Of a stretch of 64,000 nt of DNA, positions 1 to 8,249 are shown piece by piece; position 1 is the stretch's first letter; each line of letters opens with the position of its first letter. This stretch comes from Candidatus Riflebacteria bacterium HGW-Riflebacteria-2 (lineage in GTDB: Bacteria; Muiribacteriota; Ozemobacteria; Ozemobacterales; Ozemobacteraceae), in contig PGYA01000041.1 in NCBI GenBank assembly GCA_002839435.1, positions 1-64,000 of the forward strand, read 5' to 3'. The notes beneath the pieces are model-generated. The model searched no databases. It was not told the origin of the DNA and saw only the letters and a program-made list of their open reading frames with translations. The position numbers and the translations under genes were made by a program.

Positions 1-5
1 TGCTT

Positions 6-287
6 TGTCAAAGTTGAATTTATAGATAAATTGAAGATAAACAGGCACTGTTAAAAACCACACTAAGGGCGCAGGCAGGCATACCATAAGCGTAAACTTT
101 TTGCACAAGGAGGTGCTTATGACGAGCTGCGCAGGATAGAGCAGCTCGGCCGAGCCAGGCACTGTTGACGCAAGGCCACTTCTATAAGCAGAAACTAACG
201 CCTGGAGAGAGTTGAAGCGTTGGTATCCTGCCGAGAGCCCGAGTATGCAATATGCCAAAAGTCGAATCTGTAGGTTCAACTTTGACA
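6..287. other. Gene-free structured element bounded by 13-bp inverted repeats
   Basis: Positions 1-360 hold no convincing gene. A 13-bp sequence at 6-18 is the exact reverse complement of 275-287. Inside, 74-86 pairs with 221-232 with one bulge. Short perfect stems lie at 85-91/115-121, 124-130/141-147 and 197-201/217-221. A 10-bp direct repeat (aggcactgtt) occurs at 43-52 and 157-166. A perfect Shine-Dalgarno (aaggaggt) precedes an ATG at 119 that opens only a 6-codon frame. The nested pairing fits either a structured non-coding RNA of about 280 nt or a MITE-like transposon remnant with terminal inverted repeats. I do not recognise rnpB, tmRNA, SRP or 6S consensus segments. Confidence 0.45.
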
Positions 288-333
288 GACCACTAGATAG
301 CGCCGAGGTTTTGTAATGATTTCTAGTGCGATA

Positions 334-362
334 TTGACATTTTCAGCGGCTGGTGCTAAAAC
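334..362 (+). promoter_or_regulatory. Probable sigma-70-type promoter of the tetR-RND operon
   Basis: A perfect -35 box (ttgaca, 334-339) is followed after 17 nt by a 4/6 -10 box (taaaac, 357-362). The palindromic operator at 364-379 starts immediately downstream, so a bound TetR dimer would block the transcription start. The tetR start codon lies 41 nt beyond the -10 box. Confidence 0.6.
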
Positions 363-363
363 T

Positions 364-379
364 GACTGACTAGTCAGTC
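364..379. promoter_or_regulatory. Perfect 16-bp palindromic operator, probably for the TetR regulator
   Basis: gactgactagtcagtc is its own reverse complement and lies between the -10 box and the tetR start. Operators of the form TGACTGACTAGTCAGTC are typical for TetR repressors that autoregulate RND efflux operons. It contains two nested half-site repeats (gact gact / agtc agtc). Autorepression and repression of the downstream pump genes are inferred from position. Confidence 0.7.
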
Positions 380-403
380 TATGTATTTTTGCAGGAAGAA
401 GTA

Positions 404-982
404 ATGCCAAAAAGAAAAACCAAAAAAGAACTGCTGCTTGAAGCCGGTCTGGACCTTTTCTGCGAGAAAGGCTTCGAAAAGACCACAATTGACGACATTA
501 TCGCGCACGCTGACTGCGGCAAAGGCACTTTTTACAGGTATTTCGAGAACAAAGACTCTCTCTATGCCGAACTTGAAAATGAATTCAACACACTTTTCAG
601 GCAGGAGGTCAACAAGAATTGCCACAGCAGCATGGGACTCAAACAATACCTCACCGCCGCGCTGACAACTTTTCTGCGCGTATTCAGGCAATATCAGCGC
701 CTGGGCATGCTGCGCTTCATGCGCGAACAGAGTCTCGGCCCTGATTTACGCAAGGCTTCACTGAGCCCGATCATGCCCTACCTTGTCGAAATGCGGGATT
801 ATTTTAAAAATGCCATCAGCAAAGGCCTTATCCGGCATATAAACCCTGAAAACGTCGTCGGGCTGATCATAGGTGCGACGCACTTTTTTCTGATGCGCGA
901 TTTCAAGCTTGAACTGCCCTATTCCGCCAAAGACATAGAAGATACTGTAGACATAATTATGAACGGAGTCGCTACACCATGA
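404..982 (+). CDS. TetR/AcrR family transcriptional repressor of an efflux operon
   Basis: This is a 192-residue regulator of the usual TetR length. Residues 4-60 form the N-terminal helix-turn-helix domain, with the recognisable GKGTFYRYFENKD recognition-helix segment. The rest is an all-helical ligand-binding and dimerisation domain. I chose ATG 404 because it follows ggaag by a good distance; a TTG at 389 would add five residues. The gene is the first of four that overlap or nearly touch: it shares ATGA with the TolC gene at 979. Position between a palindromic operator and pump genes indicates a local repressor that releases the operon when a pump substrate or envelope stress ligand binds. 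The ligand is not predictable. Confidence 0.9.
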   Translation: MPKRKTKKELLLEAGLDLFCEKGFEKTTIDDIIAHADCGKGTFYRYFENKDSLYAELENEFNTLFRQEVNKNCHSSMGLKQYLTAALTTFLRVFRQYQRLGMLRFMREQSLGPDLRKASLSPIMPYLVEMRDYFKNAISKGLIRHINPENVVGLIIGATHFFLMRDFKLELPYSAKDIEDTVDIIMNGVATP

Positions 983-2352
983 AAACACACACATCATTCA
1001 CCGCCAAAGTTCTGCTGAGCCTGGTTCTGGCAACAGCCTGCATTTCGACCGCACAGGCAGGCACTCTAGCCGGCCTTATCAACAAGGCGCTCGAACGCAA
1101 CCTCAGCCTGCATATTTCTGATCTTGAGATAGAACAGAGCTTTATCGATGAGAAGAAATCATACAACGCACTGATTCCAGACGTGAATATGGTCATAAAT
1201 AGAACCAGCAAAGACTTCAAGGACGATTACCAGAAAAATAGCCCGGGCAGCATTGACAAAATGCTGACCTACTCGCTCAAGCTCACCCAGAGTTACCCTG
1301 GACTCGGCAGGATTCCTGCCATACAGAAAGAAATCACGCGGCTGAAGACCGATATCAAAAGAACCTTGAAGGACAACCAGAAGATAAGCGTTCTGCGCAA
1401 TCTGACACGCATTTATTTTAAGATGGTTCGCGACCAGGAGCTGATCAAAATTCATGAAACTGACCTGGTGCTGATTGCAGCTCTGATGAAGGTTGCCAAA
1501 CTCAACGAAGAGCTCGGCCTGGTGCTGCGAAATGATATTCTGAGGATCGAGGTCGAACAGCTCAACTCGAATACCGAGCTGATAAAGTCCAGAAACAGTT
1601 TTGAAGACCTTAAATATGATCTGGCAGCTATTCTCGACATGCCAGATCCGGCTTCAATTAAACTCGAACTGGCACGCAGTCTCAAATTCTCTACTGCCAG
1701 TTACACCAGTGAAACGCTTCTGCCTGAACTTTTCAAAATCGACAACGACATCAATATTGCCAGAACTGACCAGGCTATTCTGCAAAAAACCGTGCGCTCG
1801 GCGCGCAGTGCCCATCTGCCAACCCTGAGCCTCGATGCTTCGTACAACTACGGGCGTGAAATCGGCCCGATTGAAAACACCAGGGATTTTGCCGCCACCT
1901 TCATGCTGACTACACCGGTTTACAATGGCAATGATATCGAGAATGCCATACGCATGGCCCAAAAAGCCGAGGACATTGTCAAACTGCGCGTGCGCGACCT
2001 TTCCAACAGCAAGAAAGCTATTCTGGAAAAGGCGGTTGCCGATTATAACGAGGCTCTTTCACGCATCAGCTTCGCCGAAAAAATGGCCGAACAGAGCTAC
2101 GAAAACATGCGTATCGTCTTTACCAGATATCAGGAAGGTGCCTCTTCTATTGTCGAACTCGTTGATGCACAGCGCCTGCTCACCAATTCTTCGCAGACTG
2201 CGATCAAAGCCTATTATGATGAACGCGAACGCCTGGCCGAAATACTGCTGCTGCTTCACAAATTCGATGAGCTTCGCATGATCGACCAGAACCCTTCGAT
2301 TCTAAATACAGATTTTCTTACACAGGTAATGAATCTTGGAGAAGTAAAATAA
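979..2352 (+). CDS. TolC-family outer-membrane efflux channel
   Basis: A 457-residue protein with a cleavable signal peptide (about residues 1-27, ending in AQA). It is followed by two tandem outer-membrane efflux protein repeats rich in long amphipathic helices, as in TolC, OprM and relatives of this length. It should trimerise to form the outer-membrane duct of the tripartite pump encoded with it. Start ATG 979 overlaps the tetR stop (ATGA), and its stop overlaps the next start (taatg at 2350-2354), so the three proteins are probably translationally coupled. Its presence is the clearest evidence in the window for an outer membrane. No lipobox is visible after the signal peptide. Confidence 0.9.
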   Translation: MKTHTSFTAKVLLSLVLATACISTAQAGTLAGLINKALERNLSLHISDLEIEQSFIDEKKSYNALIPDVNMVINRTSKDFKDDYQKNSPGSIDKMLTYSLKLTQSYPGLGRIPAIQKEITRLKTDIKRTLKDNQKISVLRNLTRIYFKMVRDQELIKIHETDLVLIAALMKVAKLNEELGLVLRNDILRIEVEQLNSNTELIKSRNSFEDLKYDLAAILDMPDPASIKLELARSLKFSTASYTSETLLPELFKIDNDINIARTDQAILQKTVRSARSAHLPTLSLDASYNYGREIGPIENTRDFAATFMLTTPVYNGNDIENAIRMAQKAEDIVKLRVRDLSNSKKAILEKAVADYNEALSRISFAEKMAEQSYENMRIVFTRYQEGASSIVELVDAQRLLTNSSQTAIKAYYDERERLAEILLLLHKFDELRMIDQNPSILNTDFLTQVMNLGEVK

Positions 2353-3419
2353 TGAAACAACCAGTCAAAGCATTGATCCTGACACTCTTATGCATCGCAA
2401 CCGCCGCCACCGCACAGGTTAACGTCGTTACCGTGACACCCCGCAACGGCACGATACGCAGGCTGCTACAGTTCACCGGCGAAACCAGACCGGTGGTCGA
2501 GGCCTACGCCGCGGCTGACGTAAATGGCCCGGTCGCCGAAATCATGGTCGAAAACGGCCAGAAGGTAAAGCTCGGCGAAACGCTCGGAAAAATTGACGAA
2601 ATCCGTTTTGCCATAGCCATGCGTCAGATGGAAGCTGTGTTGGAACGCAGCAAACAGCAATATCAGGAAGACGAAAAGGATTACGCCCGTAATAAAACGC
2701 TGTTTGAAAACAAGGCAATCACCCAGAAAAGCCTGGATGCGGCCCTTACCAATTACATCATAGGCAAAACCGCGCTTAAACAGGCTCAGGCAGATTATGA
2801 CAAGGCCAAACTCGATCTTGACCGCTGCTCTATCCGCTCACCGATCAGCGGCTACTTTGTTGACCGCTCGATAGAAATCGGGCAAGCCATGGCACGCGGC
2901 CAGAACATGGGCAAAGTCATTGATCTCGATGATATCTACGTCGATGCCCGAATTCCTGAATCAGAAATCAGAAATATCAAAACCGGTCAGATCTGCGAGG
3001 TAGAGGGTAAATATGAAGGCCGGGTCGAGCATATTGGCCTTTATGCTGACAATTCGCGCTCTTTCAAGGTGAGAATAAGGGTCAAAAACCCTGACCTGTT
3101 TTTCCGCGGCAACATGTTCGTCAAGGGAAGCATCTCGCTTGAACAGTATGACAATGCGCCATTGTTCCCTTCGAAAGCAATCAGAAATTTCAGGGGAGAT
3201 CTGTTCGTCTATACCGTCAAAGACGGCAAGGCCCGCAAAAACAAAATCGAACTCATAGCGCAGGAAGGCGATTTGAGCTACTGCCGCGAGATTTTAGAAA
3301 ATGACGAGATAGTGACCGTTGGGCAGGACAGTCTCGACGAAGGCACAGAAGTTATCGTAAGACGCAACGGCAACAGTAACAATAACAGCATTACCGACAA
3401 AGCTACAGGAAATAACTGA
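2352..3419 (+). CDS. RND efflux periplasmic adaptor (membrane fusion protein)
   Basis: A 355-residue adaptor with a signal peptide (about 1-21). It has a split lipoyl/barrel-sandwich domain (residues about 45-75 and 150-185, the second half carrying the RSPISGYF motif), an intervening helical hairpin (about 90-150), then beta-barrel and membrane-proximal domains. It links the inner-membrane transporter to the TolC-like channel. The start overlaps the TolC stop by one base and the next gene starts two bases after its stop. The C-terminal tail is a short Asn-rich stretch. The order adaptor-transporter behind a TetR gene is the standard RND operon order, except that the channel gene comes first here. 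Confidence 0.92.
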   Translation: MKQPVKALILTLLCIATAATAQVNVVTVTPRNGTIRRLLQFTGETRPVVEAYAAADVNGPVAEIMVENGQKVKLGETLGKIDEIRFAIAMRQMEAVLERSKQQYQEDEKDYARNKTLFENKAITQKSLDAALTNYIIGKTALKQAQADYDKAKLDLDRCSIRSPISGYFVDRSIEIGQAMARGQNMGKVIDLDDIYVDARIPESEIRNIKTGQICEVEGKYEGRVEHIGLYADNSRSFKVRIRVKNPDLFFRGNMFVKGSISLEQYDNAPLFPSKAIRNFRGDLFVYTVKDGKARKNKIELIAQEGDLSYCREILENDEIVTVGQDSLDEGTEVIVRRNGNSNNNSITDKATGNN

Positions 3420-3421
3420 TC

Positions 3422-6400
3422 ATGAGTCTACCAAGAACATCTATTAGCAGACCGATTACGGTCACCATGTTGATGCTGGGTCTGGCACTGATTGGCATCG
3501 GCGCTTTTTTCACCCTTAATGTCGCTCTTTTTCCCAATATAGACATACCAGTAGCATTCATTCTTGCACCTTATGCCGGTGTCGATCCGGCCGAGATCGA
3601 AACCATCGTCACCAAAAAAATTGAAGATGAAATCAATTCAGTTGAGGATATCGACAAAATTGAATCTTACTCATCTGAAGGCATCTCGCAAACGATTATC
3701 AACTTTGATTTTGGCACCGACCTCGATCTGGCAGCGGTCGATCTGCGTGCCAAGGTCGATCAGGCCAAACGCAACCTGCCGCGCGACATGGAACAGGTAA
3801 CCGTTTCAAAAGTCGATATCAACTCATTTCCGGTGTTAAACATTGCACTTGGCGGAAGTTTTGACCTGGTGGAACTCAGACGTATCGCCGACCGTGAAAT
3901 CAAACCAGCCTTTCAGCAGATCAGTGGCGTTTCCAATGTTGAGATCAAGGGCGGTCTTGAGCGCGAAATCAGGGTAAAGATAATTCCTGAGCGCCTGCTT
4001 GCCTACGAACTGACCATTGACGATGTAATCACTGCCGTCAGCAAAGACAATCAGAACACACCTCTGGGCAACATCAACGAAGGCTCTTTTAAGTATCTTC
4101 TGCGTTCCGAAGGACAGGTCAAAAACCCGCAACAACTCGGTAACATCATTATCAAGGAAATCAACCGGCGACCGATTTACCTGTCTGAAATAGCCACAAT
4201 TGAAGATCTTTTCAAGGAGATCGAATCAACTTCGCGCATCAATGGGCAACCTTCGGTAACGCTTGAGATCAAGAAGTCTGCTGACGCCAACCCGGTTCTC
4301 ATCTCAGATGCGGCCCAGGCCCTGATCCCACGTCTGATCGAAAAATACAAGGGTCGCCTGACCATAACCATAGGCAACGACCAGACCCTGTTCATCAGAG
4401 ATACCATTCAGATGGTCAAAGACAATGCCCTTCTCGGTGGATTGTTTGCCATCATCGTGCTGTTTACCTTTCTACAGAATTACCGTTCGACAATGATCAT
4501 CGGCACAAGTATTCCGTTGGCGATTATTTCGACTTTCGGTTTTCTCAGCCTTAAAGAAGACATTTCTCTCAACCTGATGACTCTTGGTGGACTCGCTCTT
4601 GGCATCGGCATGATGGTTGATAATGCCATTGTCGTCATGGAGAATATATACAGATTCTATGTTGACCACCCCGATGGCGACAGAACAGAACTGGCAGCCA
4701 AAGCATCTGAAGAAGTGTTAATGCCGGTCATAGCCTCTACCGCCACCACAGTTGCCGTGTTTCTACCGATAGGCTTTGTACCGGCAATTGTTGGCGAAAT
4801 CTTTTTCAACATGTCTCTGGCAATAGTTTTTTCGCTGCTGGCATCACTGCTGGTTGCCGTCACTTTTCTGCCAATGCTCTGTTCGAGGTTTCTGGTACTC
4901 GACGGCATGTTTATCGAAACCATTATCGTGCGCATGTACAAAGCTCTGATTAAATGGTTCAAAACTCACCCGCTGAAATCAGCACTGGCCGGCACAAGCC
5001 TCTTCATACTGCCGACAATTGGCTTTTACTATGGCTTAAAGAACCCAGCTCTGCTTAAGGTGCTTGAAAAAACACCACTTGCCGGTCATACTTTCAATCC
5101 CGGCAGCGACAGTCTTCTGGCAGCTGCCGCAATAATGCTGGTTCTGCTGCTTTTCCCGCTGCTTGTGGCGGCATTTTTCAAGGTTTTCAACTTTGTCACA
5201 ACGAAAATATTTTTCCCGATAGTTGACATCTTAATCATGAAACTACTGCGCTCCCTTTATATAAGGGTCTTGAAAGCACTGCTCAGTCACTGGTATTTGA
5301 GATTTGGCTATTTTATACTGATTGTAGTTGTCTTTTTTGGCAGCATGAAACTACAGCCGGCGATGACATTTTTTCCATCCATGGATCGTGGTGAAGTCTC
5401 GATCGAATTCGAAACACCGGAAGGAACAAGCGTTGAAGCAACTGATGAAATTACCCGGCAGATCGAAAGCATACTTCTGCAAATACCTGAAGTAAGCAAT
5501 GTTATAACCAATTCGGCTGTTGGCAAAGGCTCCCTTGCCGTCAGGCTGACTCCCAAAAAAGAGCGCAGCAAAGCCACCAAAGATGTTATTCGTGAGGCAC
5601 GCGACAAGGTTGCGATAATCCCCGGCATACGCACGATCAATTACAAGGAACCCGCGATGGGCAAGCCCTCGCGCGGAAAATCGATACAGATCGAGGTCAT
5701 GGGTGATGACTTTGAGATAATCGAAGACATCTGTCTGCAAATATACGAACGCATTAAAAATCTCGAAGGTATCAAAGACCTAGAAAGTGGCATCAAGGCT
5801 GGCCGTCCTGAATTCAGGCTGGTTTTTGACCGTGAAAAAATACGCGACATGGGTCTCAGTCTGGTAAAAATTGCCGAAATGGCACGCAGTCATGTCTACG
5901 GCACCCTCGCCGGCAAATACCGCGAGAACAATGACGAATTCGACATAAGAGTCGAAGCTGCCGATCTTTCGAAAGACAAGATCGCGCGCATCAAAGACCT
6001 CGAAATATCACTGGAAAAGGGCAAGTTCGTAAAACTCTCGCAGATTGCTGAGTTCAAGCCAGCCAGCGGCTACAGTACGATCGAGCGCAAAAACAATGCC
6101 CGCCGCCTGATCGTTCAGGCTGACCCAGATCAGCGGGCCATCGGCGCGATCACTGATGACATCAACGAGAAAATCAAGGATATCAAACTGCCACCCGGCT
6201 ACACTATCAACTTCGGCGGCGAAAATGAAGAAATGATCAAGGCATTCACCTATCTCGCCATTGCCCTGCTGGCTTCGGTGCTACTGGTATATATGATCAT
6301 GGCTTCGCAGTTTGAATCGCTGCTTTACCCGTTTCTGATCATGTTCACCATCCCACTCTCATATATTGGTGTAGTAAGCGGCCTGCGTGTAATGGGCTTC

Positions 6401-6775
6401 GACTTCAGCGTTACTGCGATGATCGGCATCATCATGCTGGCGGGGATAGCTGTAAACAACGGCATCATTCTCATCGAGTACACACTGCAGCTCCGGCGTG
6501 AAAAAAACTACAGCGACGTCGATGCGGTAATAAGTGCTGGCACTCTGCGTTTTAGACCTATTCTGATGACCATGTGCACAACACTGCTTGGCATGCTGCC
6601 GCTCGCTCTCGGAATAGGTGCCGGAGCCGACTTCTATCAACCTCTTGCAATATCGGTTTCTGGCGGCCTGCTGATATCGACAATAATCACGCTGACATTC
6701 GTGCCAACAATTTTTATCATGTCAGAGAATATTATCAGGTTTATCAAAACACTCACAGCGGAGATCGCCAGGTAA
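3422..6775 (+). CDS. RND family inner-membrane efflux transporter (AcrB/SwrC-like)
   Basis: 1117 residues with the duplicated RND layout: TM1 near residue 15-35, a large periplasmic porter/docking domain, TM2-6, then the same again. The TM4 proton-relay segment reads GMMVDNAIVVMEN; Asp400 is present and the second acidic residue of AcrB is Asn, as in the SwrC-like subgroup. The protein is about 80 residues longer than AcrB. The excess is a hydrophobic insert around residues 520-610 between the two halves, containing extra predicted membrane segments. It probably exports lipophilic compounds such as drugs, lipopeptides or fatty acids by proton antiport; the substrate cannot be read from sequence. 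It is the last gene of the operon and is followed by a strong terminator. Confidence 0.93.
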   Translation: MSLPRTSISRPITVTMLMLGLALIGIGAFFTLNVALFPNIDIPVAFILAPYAGVDPAEIETIVTKKIEDEINSVEDIDKIESYSSEGISQTIINFDFGTDLDLAAVDLRAKVDQAKRNLPRDMEQVTVSKVDINSFPVLNIALGGSFDLVELRRIADREIKPAFQQISGVSNVEIKGGLEREIRVKIIPERLLAYELTIDDVITAVSKDNQNTPLGNINEGSFKYLLRSEGQVKNPQQLGNIIIKEINRRPIYLSEIATIEDLFKEIESTSRINGQPSVTLEIKKSADANPVLISDAAQALIPRLIEKYKGRLTITIGNDQTLFIRDTIQMVKDNALLGGLFAIIVLFTFLQNYRSTMIIGTSIPLAIISTFGFLSLKEDISLNLMTLGGLALGIGMMVDNAIVVMENIYRFYVDHPDGDRTELAAKASEEVLMPVIASTATTVAVFLPIGFVPAIVGEIFFNMSLAIVFSLLASLLVAVTFLPMLCSRFLVLDGMFIETIIVRMYKALIKWFKTHPLKSALAGTSLFILPTIGFYYGLKNPALLKVLEKTPLAGHTFNPGSDSLLAAAAIMLVLLLFPLLVAAFFKVFNFVTTKIFFPIVDILIMKLLRSLYIRVLKALLSHWYLRFGYFILIVVVFFGSMKLQPAMTFFPSMDRGEVSIEFETPEGTSVEATDEITRQIESILLQIPEVSNVITNSAVGKGSLAVRLTPKKERSKATKDVIREARDKVAIIPGIRTINYKEPAMGKPSRGKSIQIEVMGDDFEIIEDICLQIYERIKNLEGIKDLESGIKAGRPEFRLVFDREKIRDMGLSLVKIAEMARSHVYGTLAGKYRENNDEFDIRVEAADLSKDKIARIKDLEISLEKGKFVKLSQIAEFKPASGYSTIERKNNARRLIVQADPDQRAIGAITDDINEKIKDIKLPPGYTINFGGENEEMIKAFTYLAIALLASVLLVYMIMASQFESLLYPFLIMFTIPLSYIGVVSGLRVMGFDFSVTAMIGIIMLAGIAVNNGIILIEYTLQLRREKNYSDVDAVISAGTLRFRPILMTMCTTLLGMLPLALGIGAGADFYQPLAISVSGGLLISTIITLTFVPTIFIMSENIIRFIKTLTAEIAR

Positions 6776-6820
6776 AACAGCGCGCAAAAAGCAAAGATAC
6801 GCATCTTCACAATGTATGAC

Positions 6821-6850
6821 AAGGCGGTGTTGATAAAACACCGCCTTTAT
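6821..6850 (+). terminator. Rho-independent terminator of the RND operon
   Basis: An 11-bp perfect stem (6821-6831 / 6837-6847) with a five-base loop is followed by a short T-rich stretch, 46 nt after the transporter stop codon. Confidence 0.8.
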
Positions 6851-6900
6851 TATAGAGTAACAGCTCACAGACATGTAGTCTCAAGCAGCCAAGGATACTT

Positions 6901-8169
6901 ATGAAAACACAACACAATATATTTGATGTCTCAGTCTCGTCTGAAATAGGCGTTTTAGAAGGTGTCATCCTGCACACGCCAGGACTGGAGATTGAAAATA
7001 TGACGCCGAGTAACGCCGAAAGAGCCCTTTACAGCGATGTTCTCAATCTTTCTGTCGCATCGATGGAATATGACCAGCTGCGCATAGTTCTTGAAAGCAC
7101 CACCAGCGTTTTCCAGGTAAAAAAACTGCTCGAACATGTCATGCATAACAGTAAGGTCAGAAGCAGTCTAATTGAACGCATCTGCCGCAATGAGAACGCC
7201 ATGGAAATTTTGCCGGAGCTTGAAGGAATGGCGGAAAAAGACCTCACCCGCTGCCTGCTGGAAGGTATATTGATGAAGAAAGACAATTTGTCGCGCTTTC
7301 TCAACAATGAGCGCTACAGCCTGCGCCCCCTGCACAATTTCTTTTTTACCCGTGATATGTCGGTTGTTATAAATGACTGGGTTCTTATCTCGCGCATGGC
7401 CAACAAGATCAGAACCCGCGAAGCCCTTATAATGGAAGCCATTTTCGACTATCACCCGATGTTCAACGTTAAGACTCTCAGCTTGCAATCAGCCCAGCTG
7501 CAACTGGATCAGGCGCATATCGAGGGTGGCGATGTTCTGGTAGCGCGCGACGATCTTCTGATCATCGGAATCGGCTCACGCACCACACCCGAGGCAATTG
7601 ACATACTCATCGATCATTTCAAAACACTTAAAAAGCCACAGAACATACTTGTCCAGGAACTGCCATACGAGCCGGAGTCATTCATTCATCTCGACATGGT
7701 ATTTACGCTGCTCGACGTCGATACCTGCATGATCTTTGAACCTGTGATAATGCAGCCAAACCGCTTCAAGACCGTGCTTATTCGAATAGATAACGGAAAA
7801 GTAAATATCGAGGAAGAACGCAACCTGCTGTCGGCGCTGGACAAGCTTGGCATGCCGATGAACCCGGTAAACTGTGGCGGCAGTTCAGACCCCTGGATAC
7901 AGGAACGCGAGCAATGGCACAGTGGAGCCAACTTTTTTGCGATGGCACCGGGCAAGCTTATCGGTTATCGACGCAACATAAACACGATTGAGGAACTCGA
8001 CCGCAAAGGCTTTGCGATAATTGACGCAGCAGATGTAGTAGCCAGAAAGATAGATCTCAGCAAATACGGCAAGTGCGTAATAACGATTGATGGTTCAGAA
8101 CTGGCACGAGGTGGAGGTGGCTGCCGCTGCATGACCATGCCGATCAGACGTCAGCCGTTAAACTGGTAA
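6901..8169 (+). CDS. arcA: Arginine deiminase
   Basis: 422 residues, close to the family length of about 410. The order of motifs is that of arginine deiminase: an N-terminal GVLEGVILHTPG segment with ENMTPSN, FFFTRDMSV (substrate-binding Asp), IEGGDVL (Glu/Asp), HLDMVFTLLD (catalytic His), and a C-terminal GGGGCRCMTMPIRR containing the nucleophile Cys410. It hydrolyses L-arginine to citrulline and ammonium in the cytoplasm; no signal peptide is present. Neither arcB (ornithine carbamoyltransferase) nor arcC (carbamate kinase) lies nearby, so a complete ATP-yielding ADI pathway cannot be claimed from this window. ATG 6901 follows aaggatactt. A second guanidino-deiminating enzyme, a PAD homologue, is encoded at 52097. 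Confidence 0.88.
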   Translation: MKTQHNIFDVSVSSEIGVLEGVILHTPGLEIENMTPSNAERALYSDVLNLSVASMEYDQLRIVLESTTSVFQVKKLLEHVMHNSKVRSSLIERICRNENAMEILPELEGMAEKDLTRCLLEGILMKKDNLSRFLNNERYSLRPLHNFFFTRDMSVVINDWVLISRMANKIRTREALIMEAIFDYHPMFNVKTLSLQSAQLQLDQAHIEGGDVLVARDDLLIIGIGSRTTPEAIDILIDHFKTLKKPQNILVQELPYEPESFIHLDMVFTLLDVDTCMIFEPVIMQPNRFKTVLIRIDNGKVNIEEERNLLSALDKLGMPMNPVNCGGSSDPWIQEREQWHSGANFFAMAPGKLIGYRRNINTIEELDRKGFAIIDAADVVARKIDLSKYGKCVITIDGSELARGGGGCRCMTMPIRRQPLNW

Positions 8170-8249
8170 AAGTATCTGGCAATCTGTGGTTAAGCATGCG
8201 ATAATATATGGGCGCGCATCTGCGCGCAATTATCGTCAGGATTGTGCTT

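Noticed and set aside
1..300. tmRNA, RNase P RNA or SRP RNA
   Set aside because: The diagnostic conserved segments of these RNAs are not present; only unspecific pairing is seen.
8211..8227. Terminator after the arginine deiminase gene (gcgcgc-atct-gcgcgc)
   Set aside because: The stem is real but no T-run follows; it may only be a leader hairpin of the next transcript.
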